Below are positions 25,871 to 35,269 of a DNA stretch of 64,000 bases, one piece after another; positions within the stretch are counted from its first letter, which is position 1; each line of letters opens with the position of its first letter. The stretch comes from Streptomyces xanthophaeus (GTDB lineage Bacteria > Actinomycetota > Actinomycetes > Streptomycetales > Streptomycetaceae), in contig NZ_KL647132.1 in assembly GCF_000725805.1 (NCBI RefSeq), forward strand, positions 638,918 through 702,917, in the 5' to 3' direction. Below the pieces are notes generated by a model, which was given only the letters and a program-made list of their open reading frames with translations, did no database searches and was not told the origin of the DNA. The position numbers and the translations under genes were made by a program.

Positions 25871-26980
25871 GTGATCGAGTCTGGACGGCCGCGGCTCCGC
25901 CGGCGCTACGGCCGGGGGTGGCTTGTGCGGCTGTCACCGGTCATTCTGACCGTCGTGATCGCCAGCCTGGCCTACGCCACTCCGCCGGAGATGGCCTTCA
26001 GCCGCCTCCTGCCCGCGGCGCCGGCCCTGGCCGCCGCCATGTGGCCGGTCCTCCCCACGGTCCTGCTCGGCACGGTCTGCCTCTGCCTGATGATCGGCCT
26101 CGGCCTCGTCTTCCCCGACCTGGGAACCTGGTGGACGGCCGCGGGGATCATCGCGGTCACCGTGGCCGCCGCCTACGGAAGCCACGTCCGGCTCCAGCGG
26201 GAGCGCACCCTCTTTCAGGTGCGGCTCGTGGCCGACGCGGCGCAGCAGGTGGTTCTGAGCCCCATGCCACGCCGCTTCGGGAACGTCGAGATCGAGTCGC
26301 TGTACCTGGCGGCCGCGGCGGAGGCCCGTATCGGCGGGGACTTCTACGAGGTGGTCGATACGCCGTTCGGGGTCAGGCTGCTCATCGGTGACGTGCGGGG
26401 GAAGGGGCTGCCGGCGGTGGGGGCCGCCGCGGCGATCGTCAATGCCTTCCGGGAGGCGGCGTACAGCGAGATCGACCTGGTCGACGTCGCCCGCAGGCTG
26501 GACGCCAGCAGCACCCGCTACAACGCCGCCTTCGCTCCCGACGGGCCGCTGGAGCGCTTCGCCACCGCTCTTCTCGTCGAGATCCCGCACGGAGGCGGAC
26601 GGATCGACATCCTCAACTGCGGACACCCTCCGCCCTTGCTCCTGCACCGCAGGGAACTCAGTGTCCTGGAGTCCGCCACCCCCTCGCCGCTGCTCAGCCT
26701 CGCGGAGCTCATCGGCGATCACTACAACGTCGACACCTTCGACTGCGCCCCCGGAGACCTGCTGCTCCTCTACACCGACGGGATCGCCGAGGCGCGCGCC
26801 CGCGACGGCGAGTTCTTCCCACTGGCCGCCTGGATGGGGCGGCAGCCGCCGACACCGCCCCGCGAACTGCTCTCGGCTCTGCACCGCGACCTCGTCCGCT
26901 ACAGCAGAGGGCGCCTGGACGACGACATCGCCGCCCTCGCCGTCCGCCTGTGCGTGCCCCGGGGCACGGAGTCCCGGTGA
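25871..26980 (+). CDS. Membrane-anchored PP2C/SpoIIE-type serine phosphatase
   Basis: This is about 369 aa: two to four TM helices in the first 120 residues, then a SpoIIE/PP2C domain with ARIGGDFYEVVDTPFGVRLL, IGDVRGKGLPAVGAAAAIVN, ILNCGHPPPLLL and LLLLYTDGIAEAR. All metal-binding Asp positions are present (GGDFYE, GDVRGKG, TDGIAEAR). Such phosphatases dephosphorylate STAS antagonists in partner switching. The start is uncertain: GTG 25871 has GGAG too close, and GTG 25925 is an alternative that still keeps the membrane region. Confidence 0.85.
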   Translation: MIESGRPRLRRRYGRGWLVRLSPVILTVVIASLAYATPPEMAFSRLLPAAPALAAAMWPVLPTVLLGTVCLCLMIGLGLVFPDLGTWWTAAGIIAVTVAAAYGSHVRLQRERTLFQVRLVADAAQQVVLSPMPRRFGNVEIESLYLAAAAEARIGGDFYEVVDTPFGVRLLIGDVRGKGLPAVGAAAAIVNAFREAAYSEIDLVDVARRLDASSTRYNAAFAPDGPLERFATALLVEIPHGGGRIDILNCGHPPPLLLHRRELSVLESATPSPLLSLAELIGDHYNVDTFDCAPGDLLLLYTDGIAEARARDGEFFPLAAWMGRQPPTPPRELLSALHRDLVRYSRGRLDDDIAALAVRLCVPRGTESR

Positions 26981-27018
26981 GTCCAGGACGGCCTCCCGGG
27001 AGACCGCCCTGGCCGAGG

Positions 27019-27165
27019 TCAGCGCCTGCCGCGAAGGCGCTTGAGGATGCTGCCTGCCTTCTCCCGCTTGCGCGGGTCGGAGGCCGCACGCCGCACCGAA
27101 TCGATCGTCCGCTGCCCCTGCGGGCTGCGGCTGAACTGCTTGATCTTCGCGAGTAGTCCGGACAC
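27019..27165 (-). CDS. Small basic conserved protein (48 aa)
   Basis: A 48-aa frame from GTG 27165 with GGGAGG 4 nt upstream. The product is very basic (VSGLLAKIKQFSRSPQGQRT at the start, RKREKAGSILKRLRGRR at the end). The ribosome site and strong G/C third positions support coding. The charge suggests nucleic-acid or membrane-surface binding. Function unknown. Confidence 0.7.
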   Translation of the reverse strand: MSGLLAKIKQFSRSPQGQRTIDSVRRAASDPRKREKAGSILKRLRGRR

Positions 27166-27267
27166 AAGCCCTCCCGGTGTAGCCGATCGTGACGCTACGT
27201 CGTGTGCCCCGCGACACCCCTTTGAAACGGCGGGCCGCCGACCGCCCAGGGCAGACGTCAGCCCGCT

Positions 27268-28023
27268 CTAGATGCCCGCAGCGGCCACCTCCTCCTCGGC
27301 GTGCTCCGGGGCGGCGGATTCCCACGGAGGCGGCGTGCGTGAATCCGTCCACGCGCCCAGGCCGTCGCCGTCGACGCAGACGATGCCGCACGTGGCGGCG
27401 TACTCCGCGGCCGGAGCGGTGAAGGCGCTCGTGGTCACGACGACGGCCACATCGGCCTCGTGGACGGCGAAACAGGTGCCGCCGAAGCGCTGGAGGTCCT
27501 GCGAACCGACCCGGTTGCCCTCGCCGTAGTGCTTGCACTGGATGACCACGCGCAGACCCTCCGCCGTCGTGGCGATCACGTCGGCCCCCAAGTCGCCCGC
27601 CCCGCCGACGACTTCCACCTGGGGGCAGCCGTCGCGGGCACACAGCGCGGCGACCGTGTGCTCGAATCCGTCGGCGTCCACCGACGCGTGGTCCAGGGCG
27701 TCGGAGCTCACCTCGGGCAGGCCGACCGCCGATTCCGGCGCAGCAGGGGCGCCCGGCTCGCGCGAGACCGGCCCGTGTGCGGGGGAGCGGCGTCGGCCCG
27801 GTGCCACGCTCCACCGCGCCAGCACCACCCCGGCGGCCAGGATGATCACCGTGACCACCGGCATCACCGGGACGCCTACGCCGCCCGCCGTCGCAGCCGT
27901 CCTGAAGAACACGGCCAATCCGCCCAGGCAGATCCCCACCAGTCCCACCGCCAACACGACGTCACGCACCACCGACGCCGCGCCGTCGTCCCCGCCGCGC
28001 CGGCGCCCTCCCGATGCCGTCAT
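27268..28023 (-). CDS. Membrane-tethered Mrr-like restriction endonuclease domain protein
   Basis: This is a 251-aa protein with two TM helices (about aa 18-75), a Pro/Arg linker, then an Mrr_cat PD-(D/E)xK nuclease fold: GGAGDLGADVIATTAEGLRV and the QCKHY core that ends the active site. The catalytic Asp and Gln-x-Lys are present. GAGGAGG precedes ATG 28023. Mrr enzymes cut methylated DNA; the two-helix anchor would place this one at the membrane, where incoming DNA could be met. No methylase or specificity gene is adjacent. Confidence 0.87.
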   Translation of the reverse strand: MTASGGRRRGGDDGAASVVRDVVLAVGLVGICLGGLAVFFRTAATAGGVGVPVMPVVTVIILAAGVVLARWSVAPGRRRSPAHGPVSREPGAPAAPESAVGLPEVSSDALDHASVDADGFEHTVAALCARDGCPQVEVVGGAGDLGADVIATTAEGLRVVIQCKHYGEGNRVGSQDLQRFGGTCFAVHEADVAVVVTTSAFTAPAAEYAATCGIVCVDGDGLGAWTDSRTPPPWESAAPEHAEEEVAAAGI

Positions 28024-28262
28024 ACGCCCCCTCCTCACCCTCCACGGGCCCCGCCCCTCGGCGAGGCCCCGACTCCCGCCACCCGACACCACCGACCGTC
28101 GCCCCGGCGATGGCGGACCCGGGTCGTCTCCTCTCGTCTGATCGGGATCTCCGGATCCAAACGGGCGCGGCACACCCGGACTTCGCCGGTCAGCGGCCGA
28201 GCCGGGTCCGGGATGGGCCGCGTACGGCGCATCATCGGGGCCCCTGTGGCAACACGGTCCTC

Positions 28263-29795
28263 ATGACGCGGAAAATCGGTCCGGCCGCACGCCGGAGGAT
28301 TCGGCCCTTGCTGCTCCTGCCGGTCCTGGTAGGCCTGATGGTGGGTTCGGGCACACTGCTGACCGGAGGCGGCACGGGACCTGCGGCGGACCAGGGACGG
28401 CTCCCATGGGAGGACCGGGTGAACCGGTACTTCGCCGAGGAACGCGTGGCACCGCTGACGACCTTCACCCGTTGGCTCTCCACACTGGCCGACACCGAGA
28501 GCGTCATCGGCGTGACCCTCGTCTGCGTCGTGGCCCTGCTGGTGCTGCCGCAGGTCGCGTGGCGGGCAGAGGCCCTCTTCCTCGCGGCCTCGGTCGTCAC
28601 GCAGACGGCCGTCTTCCTGCTGGTGACGGCGCTCGTACGGCGTCCGCGCCCCGACGTCCCCCGCCTGGACGGCGCGCCACCGACCTCCAGCTTCCCGTCC
28701 GGACACGTCGGGGCCGCCGTCGCCCTGTACGGGGGACTGGCCGTCATCCTGCTGCTGAGGACACGCGGCCGCGGCCGGTGGCGGTACGCCGCGGCGACGG
28801 CCTTGCTGCTCGTTCCGGCTGCCGTGGCACTGTCCCGCGTGTACCGCGGCATGCATCACCCCACCGATGTGGCGGGCGGCCTGGTCAACGGCGCCGCGAC
28901 CCTGCTGATCGTCGGGAGCGTCGTGCTGTCCGGTCGCGACGCGCCGACGTCGGGGACGGCGCGCACCGGCCCGCCGAGGCGAACGCGAACCACCGTGCGG
29001 GCCCTGGCGGCACGCTGCTCGGGGCCCGATGCCACCTTCGCCGCGAGACTCCTCCTGACCGCCGCCGTGACAGCCGCGGCATCCGTGCCCTTCGCGCTCT
29101 CCCTGGTCCTGGTGGAGTCCGGGTGGCCGCCGCTGTACCGGCTCGACGAGGCCGCGGCCGAGCGGCTGCACCAAGCCGCCCTCGGCCGTCCCGGCTGGGT
29201 GCGCGCCCTCCACGTCCTCACCGACTTCGTGTGGGACCCCGTGACACTGCGTCTGCTGGTCGCCCTGGTGGTGTTCTGGCTCCTGACCCGCCGCGCCTGG
29301 CGGCTCGCGGCCTGGGCGTCCGTGACGGCCGTGGCCGGCGCCCTGACCGGGGTGCTGGTCAAGAGCGTGGTGGAGCGCGCACGGCCGCACCTGCCCGATC
29401 CGGTCGCCCACGCGCCGGGGTTCTCCTTCCCGTCCGGCCACGCGATGACGGCCGTCACCTCGTGCGCCGTCCTCCTCCTGGTCCTGCTGCCCCTGGTACC
29501 CCGCGCCTGGCACCCGCTTGCCTGGGCACTCGCGGTGATCTCCGTGGTGGGCGTCGGCTGCACGCGCGTCGCGCTCGGGGTGCACTGGGTGAGCGACGTC
29601 GTGGGCGGATGGCTGCTCGGCCTCGCCGTGGTCGCCGCGACGACATGGGTCTTCGAGGCATGGCGGGCAGATGCCGGCAGGCGCCGGACGACCGTGACGC
29701 GGGAGGGCCTGGAGCCGGAGCTATCGGCCCCCGCTCCCGAACCGCCGCTGGACGTACGCGCCCCTGCGGCCGGGCCGACGGCCGCCGACCGCTGA
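28263..29795 (+). CDS. Tandem (double) PAP2-family phosphatase
   Basis: This is a 510-aa membrane protein with two complete PAP2 domains. Domain 1 has RRPRP, SFPSGHVGAAV and SRVYRGMHHPTD; domain 2 has KSVVERARP, SFPSGHAMTAV and TRVALGVHWVSD, so both three-part active sites are intact. About 12 TM segments are expected, twice the usual number. PAP2 enzymes remove phosphate from lipid phosphates such as undecaprenyl diphosphate or phosphatidic acid. ATG 28263 has no clear ribosome site; no better start is seen. Confidence 0.88.
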   Translation: MTRKIGPAARRRIRPLLLLPVLVGLMVGSGTLLTGGGTGPAADQGRLPWEDRVNRYFAEERVAPLTTFTRWLSTLADTESVIGVTLVCVVALLVLPQVAWRAEALFLAASVVTQTAVFLLVTALVRRPRPDVPRLDGAPPTSSFPSGHVGAAVALYGGLAVILLLRTRGRGRWRYAAATALLLVPAAVALSRVYRGMHHPTDVAGGLVNGAATLLIVGSVVLSGRDAPTSGTARTGPPRRTRTTVRALAARCSGPDATFAARLLLTAAVTAAASVPFALSLVLVESGWPPLYRLDEAAAERLHQAALGRPGWVRALHVLTDFVWDPVTLRLLVALVVFWLLTRRAWRLAAWASVTAVAGALTGVLVKSVVERARPHLPDPVAHAPGFSFPSGHAMTAVTSCAVLLLVLLPLVPRAWHPLAWALAVISVVGVGCTRVALGVHWVSDVVGGWLLGLAVVAATTWVFEAWRADAGRRRTTVTREGLEPELSAPAPEPPLDVRAPAAGPTAADR

Positions 29796-29869
29796 CGCAG
29801 CGACCCGTTTGACCCGGCCCCCTTGCCCCATCGACCTGTCGACCGCGTTCGTTCTCCACCTCAGGGAGG

Positions 29870-30319
29870 TCAGAGCCGCCAGTACGCACCCGCGCGGGAA
29901 TCGACGTGCACCACGTGCCGGCCGACGCGCACCACGTGGTGGTCCGGACCGGACCAGGAGCCGGTGGCACCCTCGGCACCGGGCAGGGGGGTCCACACCT
30001 CCAGGAAGGTGCTGCCGTCCGGGTTGGTGCCCCGCTCGACGAGGTCCGCGCCCTCCCACCGGAAGGTGCCGGCGTCCTCGCCGGGCTCGCCCGTGAGGTG
30101 GTGGAAGTGCACCTGGGAGCCGTCGAAGGACGTCGTACCGGCGAAGCCCCGGCTGTCGGCGTAGTACGGCCCGGCCTGAAGCCACACCACTTCGCGGTCC
30201 TCGACGAGGGGCCCGCCGTTGCGGCTGATGCCGCGCCGCAGCCAGGCGCCGTGCCCGGGCACCGGGACGCCGGGGCCGCCCGGAACACGGCCCGACGGCC
30301 CCTGCTCAGGCCCGGTCAT
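29870..30319 (-). CDS. Hypothetical beta-rich protein coupled to Ohr
   Basis: This is a 149-aa soluble protein rich in aromatic and Gly residues with alternating strand pattern (EVVWLQAGPYYADSRGFAGT, SQVHFHHLTGEP, DHHVVRVGRHVVHVD). It resembles a small beta-barrel (lipocalin- or calycin-like) but I cannot name a family. It overlaps the end of the Ohr gene by 14 bp on the same strand, so it is probably co-translated and may take part in peroxide handling (inference). Confidence 0.72.
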   Translation of the reverse strand: MTGPEQGPSGRVPGGPGVPVPGHGAWLRRGISRNGGPLVEDREVVWLQAGPYYADSRGFAGTTSFDGSQVHFHHLTGEPGEDAGTFRWEGADLVERGTNPDGSTFLEVWTPLPGAEGATGSWSGPDHHVVRVGRHVVHVDSRAGAYWRL

Positions 30320-30764
30320 CGGTGGCGGTGGCGGGGTCGTCCAGGGCCAGGAGCGTCAGCGGTACGTTGCCGCGCACCGCCTGCGAGTACGGGCAGACCG
30401 CGTCCGCCCGGTGCAGCAGGGGCTGGAGGTCCGCCGCCCGCCACCCCGGCAGGCTGACGGTGAGGGTCACCGCGAGGCCGTAGCCCGCGGGCGTGTCCGT
30501 CGTGCCGAGCTGCACCTCGCAGGCCACCTGAGCGGCGGAGGCGTCCGCCCCGAACTCGGCGGCGACCTCCGCGAGCGCGGAAGTGAAACAGGCGGCGAAA
30601 CCGGCCGCGAACAACTGCTCGGGGTTGGTGGTGCCGGGCACCTTCTTGCGCGGCGGGGCGAGGCGGACGTCCAGGCGCCCGTCGTCCGTGCGGACGGATC
30701 CGGTACGGCCCCCGGCGGCGTGCGCGGTCGTCCGGTACAGGCTGCGGGTGAGTGGCACGGTCAT
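30306..30764 (-). CDS. ohr: OsmC/Ohr-family organic hydroperoxide resistance protein
   Basis: This is a 152-aa peroxiredoxin-like protein. Both redox cysteines are present, in FAAGFAACFTSAL and RADAVCPYSQAVRGN, and the N-terminal YRTTAHAAGGRTGSVRTDDG matches the Ohr strand. It reduces organic hydroperoxides in the cytoplasm using lipoyl or thiol reductants. The start at ATG 30764 gives the standard length. It is first in a two-gene unit with the beta-rich protein. No OhrR is adjacent; an AraC gene lies 190 bp upstream. Confidence 0.92.
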   Translation of the reverse strand: MTVPLTRSLYRTTAHAAGGRTGSVRTDDGRLDVRLAPPRKKVPGTTNPEQLFAAGFAACFTSALAEVAAEFGADASAAQVACEVQLGTTDTPAGYGLAVTLTVSLPGWRAADLQPLLHRADAVCPYSQAVRGNVPLTLLALDDPATATDDRA

Positions 30765-30954
30765 GGCGTTCGGCCCATCTTGCTCGACGAGGACGCTGCC
30801 CGGTGCGGACAGCGGACGGCGCTGCTCGTGCAGCACCTCGCGCGTCGTCGTGCGTAACCGGGTACGGCGCATCTCGTCCGGGGCCGTGGATCCGGCCGCC
30901 GGACAATCTAGCAACGCAGGCGGCCGGCCGGGGCCCGGCCCCCGGTGAAGTACC

Positions 30955-31983
30955 TCACCCGCCGTCGGGCCCGTCGGGCCCGTCGCGGTCCGGGGAAGCG
31001 GGCCGGTGCCGGCTGCGGTACGCCCCCGGGGGCATGCCCTCCCACCGGGTGAACGCACGGACCAGGGCCGTCGCACCGCTCAGGCCGACGAGGGGGGCGA
31101 TCCGGTCCAGCGGCAGGGGCGTGGTCTCCAGTAGCCGCCTGGCCCGGCCGTGGCGGGCGGTGTCGAGGAGCGCGCGCCAGGACGTGCCCTCCGTGTGCAG
31201 GGCCCTGCGCAGTGTCCGGACGCTGAGGTTGAGCTCCTTGGCGGGGCCCTCGGGGACCGCGTCCCTGAGCGCTGCGCCCTCCAGCCACTGCCGTACCCGC
31301 TCGGCCACCGTCGGGGCCGCGGACAGCTGGTGCAGGAGCCGGTCGGCGTAGGCCCGGTGCAGGGCGTTGAGCGCCGGGTCGTAGAGGGGGCGCCGCCGGT
31401 CGAGGTCCTCGTTGGCGACGCTGATCGCGTTCTCCGGGGCGTCGAAGGTGACGGGGCAGCCGAGAACCCGGGCGTAGGGCTCGGCCGAGCCCGTACGGGG
31501 GTGGGCGAACGACACGGCCAGCGGCGCCCAGTCGTCGCCGGCGATCCAGCGGGCCGCCCGCACGATGCTGCTGACGATCGCCTCCACCTGCTGGGGGTGC
31601 ATGTCCGCCGGGTCGACGGTCGGCCGGTAGCAGATCCGGCTGACGCTGCTGCCACGGTGCAGGGTCACGGTGCCCGCCTGGCTCACCAGAGGGTGGTAGC
31701 GCTCGGCCGCCTGAGCGGCGTCCGCGAGGCTGGCGCAGGTGAGGACGAGGTGGCCCAGGATGTGCAGGCCTTCGGGCCGGATACGGTCGCCCACGAGGAG
31801 CCCGGTGTGCGGGCCGGCGTCCCGGGCCCCGAGCACCGCCTCCCACAGAGCGCGCATCTCGCCGAACTCCAGCCGGTCCGTGGGCAGGGCCCAGGGACCG
31901 GACCCGCCGGAGCCGTCCGCAGTGGCGCTCAGGACGGCGAAGGCGTAACACGCGGTGACGGAGGGCGGCTCGGTGGTGGACAC
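30955..31983 (-). CDS. AraC-family transcriptional regulator (OruR-like)
   Basis: This is a 342-aa regulator with an N-terminal arabinose-binding-type domain of the OruR/AraC_binding_2 class and a C-terminal double HTH (LNLSVRTLRRALHTEGTSWR, LDRIAPLVGLSGATALVRAF, WEGMPPGAYR). The start is GTG 31983. It is divergent from a DJ-1/PfpI gene with a 228-bp gap, a common arrangement for activators of that family. A Pro/Gly/Asp-repeat C-terminal tail is unusual. Confidence 0.92.
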   Translation of the reverse strand: MSTTEPPSVTACYAFAVLSATADGSGGSGPWALPTDRLEFGEMRALWEAVLGARDAGPHTGLLVGDRIRPEGLHILGHLVLTCASLADAAQAAERYHPLVSQAGTVTLHRGSSVSRICYRPTVDPADMHPQQVEAIVSSIVRAARWIAGDDWAPLAVSFAHPRTGSAEPYARVLGCPVTFDAPENAISVANEDLDRRRPLYDPALNALHRAYADRLLHQLSAAPTVAERVRQWLEGAALRDAVPEGPAKELNLSVRTLRRALHTEGTSWRALLDTARHGRARRLLETTPLPLDRIAPLVGLSGATALVRAFTRWEGMPPGAYRSRHRPASPDRDGPDGPDGG

Positions 31984-32211
31984 GGCCGTCAGTCAATGCG
32001 GGCGCGCCACCCCCGTCAACACCGTCCGCGGTAAGCCGCCGGGTGGGGATGCGGGTGCGGGCTCGGGGAGTCAACGCATTGGCCGCCGGAGTGAATGACG
32101 GCGCCGCGGCGCCGCTCCTAAGGTCGGCCTTCGGACACCGAGGGGATCCGGGGCCCCCGGAGCGCCGGGGAAGAGTGCTGCCCTGATCACCACCGCTCAG
32201 AGGAGTACGCC

Positions 32212-32985
32212 GTGATTCTCTTCCTGCTCCCCGCAGGCGACTACGACCCGACCGAGGCGGCGGTGCCCTGGGCCGCCCTGCGGGACGCCGGCTTCGAGGT
32301 GCGGTTCGCGACCCCCGGCGGGAAGGTCGCGCTCGCCGACCCCCGGCTCACGGACCTCGGCTTCTCCTGGCTGTCGCCCTGGCTGATGACCCGCCGCGCC
32401 GAGCTCGCCGCCTACCGGCGCCTCACCGAGGACCCGCATTTCCTCTCGCCCTCCCCGTACGCGGATGCCGACCCGGCCGAGATCACGGGCCTGTTCGTAC
32501 CGGGCGGCCACGCCGCGGACATGCGGACGCTGCTCGAGGACGCCACCGCCCAGCAGTTGTTCGCCCGGGTCTTCACCCAGGGGCTGCCGGTGGGGGCCGT
32601 CTGCCACGGCGTGCTGCTCGCCGCCCGGGCCAAGGATCCCGCCACGGGGCGCTCGGTCCTCCACGGCCGGCGGACGACGGCCCTGACGTCCCTGCTGGAG
32701 TTGACCGGATGGAACCTCACCCGGTTCTGGCTGGGGCGCTACTACCGCACGTACCGCACCACCGTGCAGCAGGAGGTCACCGCGGCGCTCGCCGATCCGG
32801 CCCACTTCCTCGCCGGCCCGCCGCTGCCCGTCCGCGACACCGCCGCCAGGCCCGGACGCGGCTTCGCCGTCAGGGACGGCAACTACGTCTCCGCGCGGTG
32901 GCCCGGCGACTGCCACCGCCTGGCGGCGGAGTACCTGGACCTGGTCCGTGCCCACGAGGCGGGAGCGGTGCACCGGCCGGCTTGA
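32212..32985 (+). CDS. DJ-1/PfpI-family protein (class I glutamine amidotransferase-like)
   Basis: This is a 257-aa protein. The nucleophile elbow [19 protein letters not shown] (about aa 127-145) has the Cys-His pair, and [15 protein letters not shown] is the preceding strand motif. Family members include chaperones, glyoxalases and hydratases; the long form with an [13 protein letters not shown] insert is close to the Hsp31-like subgroup. GAGGAG lies before GTG 32212. It is likely controlled by the divergent AraC regulator. Confidence 0.88.
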   Translation: MILFLLPAGDYDPTEAAVPWAALRDAGFEVRFATPGGKVALADPRLTDLGFSWLSPWLMTRRAELAAYRRLTEDPHFLSPSPYADADPAEITGLFVPGGHAADMRTLLEDATAQQLFARVFTQGLPVGAVCHGVLLAARAKDPATGRSVLHGRRTTALTSLLELTGWNLTRFWLGRYYRTYRTTVQQEVTAALADPAHFLAGPPLPVRDTAARPGRGFAVRDGNYVSARWPGDCHRLAAEYLDLVRAHEAGAVHRPA

Positions 32986-33046
32986 GTCCGGCCGTACCGC
33001 AGGGCCGGATACCGAAGAACCCTCTCCGCATGGTCAGGAACGCATC

Positions 33047-35176
33047 GTGAAAGGGATGGGGATGAATCGACGAAAAGCCTCGGGACGCAGAGCATCAGGC
33101 CGCAGCCGGTACGTGTTGATCGGTCTGGTCCTCGCCATGGCAGCCCTGGTACTCGGCCCCGCAGCCACCGGCGCGTCGGCGGGCCCGCAGTGGTGGGAGC
33201 CCGTGGCGCGCCCGGCCCCGGACTCGCAGGTCAACGTCACCGGGGCGCCGTTCACCGGGACGGATGCCCAGGGCCGCGTCCGCGGATACGTCGACGGGCA
33301 CGTCCACCTGATGTCCGACGAGGGCTTCGGAGGACGGCTGGTCTGCGGGAAGGTCTTCTCGACGGCGGGGGTGGCGGACGCCCTCAAGGACTGTCCCGAG
33401 CACTATCCCGACGGGGTCCTCGCCCTCTTCGACATGATCACCAAGGGTGGTGACGGCCGGCACGACCCGAACGGCTGGCCGGCGTTCCGCGACTGGCCGG
33501 CCCATGACTCCTCCACCCACCAGCAGACCTACTATGCCTGGGTGGAGCGTGCCTGGCGGGGCGGCCAGCGGATCCTGGTGAACGACATGGTCACCAACGG
33601 AGTCATCTGCTCGCTCTACTTCTTCAAGGACCGCGGCTGCGACGAAATGACCGCGATCAGGCTCCAGATCCAGAAGACCTACGAACTCCAGGACTACGTC
33701 GACGCCATGTACGGCGGCGCCGGCAAGGGCTGGTTCCGCGTCGTCACCGAGCCCGGCCAGGCCCGCAAGGTGATCGAGGAGGGCAAGCTCGCCGTCGTCC
33801 TCGGGGTGGAGACCTCCGAACCGTTCGGCTGCAAGCAGGTGCTGGACGGCGCCCGCTGCACCATGGCGGACATCGACCGCGGCCTGGACGAACTGCATCG
33901 CCTGGGCGTGCGCAGCATGTTCCTGTGCCACAAGTTCGACAACGCCCTGTGCGGCGTCCGGTTCGACTCGGGCACCCAGGGCATGGCCATCAACGTCGGC
34001 CAGTTCCTGTCGACGGGCACCTTCTGGAGCACGGAGCCCTGCCCCGGCCCCGAGCACGACAACCCGATCGGCTTCGGGCTCGCCGCCGGAGCGGCTGCGG
34101 AGGGCCATGAAGGCGCGGGCGCCACGGCGCAAGCAGAGGCCCGGATCCGCGGCGCCCTGCCGGCAGGGGTCGAACTGCCGCAGTACGGCGCGTCCTTGCA
34201 GGCGGCACAGTGCAACCGCCGCGGCCTGACCGCACTGGGCGAATACGCGGTGCTGGGCATGATGAAGCGCAACATGATGCTGGAGATCGACCACATGAGC
34301 GTCAAGGCGGCGAACCAGGCGCTGCGCGTGCTCGAAGCCGAGCGCTACTCCGGCGTCCTGTCCACCCACGGCTGGATGGACGACAACTGGACCGAGCGGG
34401 TCTACGGCCTGGGCGGCTTCATCACCGGACACATGTACGAGGCACCCGCGTTCACCGCCGAGGCGCGCAGACACGCCGCCCTGCGCGCCGAGTACGGCGC
34501 CGGATACGGGATCGGGACCGACATGAACGGCTTCGCCTGGCTCCCGGGGCCCCGGGCCGAGGCCGGGAGCAACCCCGTCCGCTACCCCTTCCGCAGCCCC
34601 GACGGCGGCTCGGTCCTCGACCGCCAGGTCACCGGCTCGCGCGTCTGGGACGTCAACACGGACGGCGGCGGCACCCACTACGGCCTCGTACCGGACTGGA
34701 TCGAGGACATCCGGGTCACCGGCGGCCAGGACGTGGTGGACGAGCTCATGCAGGGCGCCGAAGGCTACCTGCGCATGTGGGAGCGCACCCGAGGCCACAC
34801 CACGCCCTACGCGCCCCTGGTCCGCGGCCACCGCGCCCACGCCGGGCACCTGGCCTCCTCACGCTCCCTGCCGGCCGGATTCACCCACGAGGCGGTGTGG
34901 AAGGTGCTGCGGGACCCCGCGCCCGGCACGGTCCGGCTCTACGAGTGCAAGGCGGCGGACCACTCGCTCCTGACACCCGACCCGGGTTGCGAGGGCCAAC
35001 AGCCCCTCGGCGCGGTCGGATACGTGCACACCAAGGCGGTGCCCGGCTCGGTGCCCCTCTACCGCTGCTACGCACCGTCCGTCTTCGACCACTTCGTCTC
35101 CAACCGGGCCGACTGCGAGGGGCCCTATACGAAGGAGGGCCTGCTCGGCTACGCCATGCCGGCGGCCGCGCCGTAG
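33047..35176 (+). CDS. Secreted metallo-dipeptidase-like (amidohydrolase-fold) protein with C-terminal DUF5648-type repeats
   Basis: This is about 709 aa with a Sec/Tat-like signal (basic RRK/RR region, hydrophobic [18 protein letters not shown], cut near ASA). The catalytic part has metal-site motifs [16 protein letters not shown] near the N-terminus, [32 protein letters not shown] and [14 protein letters not shown], the order found in renal-dipeptidase/amidohydrolase barrels. The tail holds two short repeats ([38 protein letters not shown]) like DUF5648. GTG 33047 is chosen for AGGA 7 nt upstream; ATG 33062 is an alternative. A 17-bp hairpin follows. Confidence 0.78.
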   Translation: MKGMGMNRRKASGRRASGRSRYVLIGLVLAMAALVLGPAATGASAGPQWWEPVARPAPDSQVNVTGAPFTGTDAQGRVRGYVDGHVHLMSDEGFGGRLVCGKVFSTAGVADALKDCPEHYPDGVLALFDMITKGGDGRHDPNGWPAFRDWPAHDSSTHQQTYYAWVERAWRGGQRILVNDMVTNGVICSLYFFKDRGCDEMTAIRLQIQKTYELQDYVDAMYGGAGKGWFRVVTEPGQARKVIEEGKLAVVLGVETSEPFGCKQVLDGARCTMADIDRGLDELHRLGVRSMFLCHKFDNALCGVRFDSGTQGMAINVGQFLSTGTFWSTEPCPGPEHDNPIGFGLAAGAAAEGHEGAGATAQAEARIRGALPAGVELPQYGASLQAAQCNRRGLTALGEYAVLGMMKRNMMLEIDHMSVKAANQALRVLEAERYSGVLSTHGWMDDNWTERVYGLGGFITGHMYEAPAFTAEARRHAALRAEYGAGYGIGTDMNGFAWLPGPRAEAGSNPVRYPFRSPDGGSVLDRQVTGSRVWDVNTDGGGTHYGLVPDWIEDIRVTGGQDVVDELMQGAEGYLRMWERTRGHTTPYAPLVRGHRAHAGHLASSRSLPAGFTHEAVWKVLRDPAPGTVRLYECKAADHSLLTPDPGCEGQQPLGAVGYVHTKAVPGSVPLYRCYAPSVFDHFVSNRADCEGPYTKEGLLGYAMPAAAP

Positions 35177-35191
35177 CGATCAGCGAGCTCT

Positions 35192-35230
35192 GCCGGTGCC
35201 CGCCTGTGAGGGACACAGGCGGGCACCGGC
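35192..35230. terminator. Strong bidirectional hairpin
   Basis: A perfect 17-bp stem (left arm GCCGGTGCCCGCCTGTG) with a 5-nt loop sits between the convergent dipeptidase-like and GH8 genes, 15 bp after the first stop and 40 bp from the second. Confidence 0.8.
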
Positions 35231-35269
35231 GGCCTGTCAGGGCCGGGGCCGGGTCGGGGGCCCGGGCTG

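Noticed and set aside
32948..33046. Earlier start for the secreted dipeptidase-like protein
   Set aside because: It would overlap the DJ-1 gene and place about 33 charged residues before the signal peptide. GTG 33047 has a good ribosome site.
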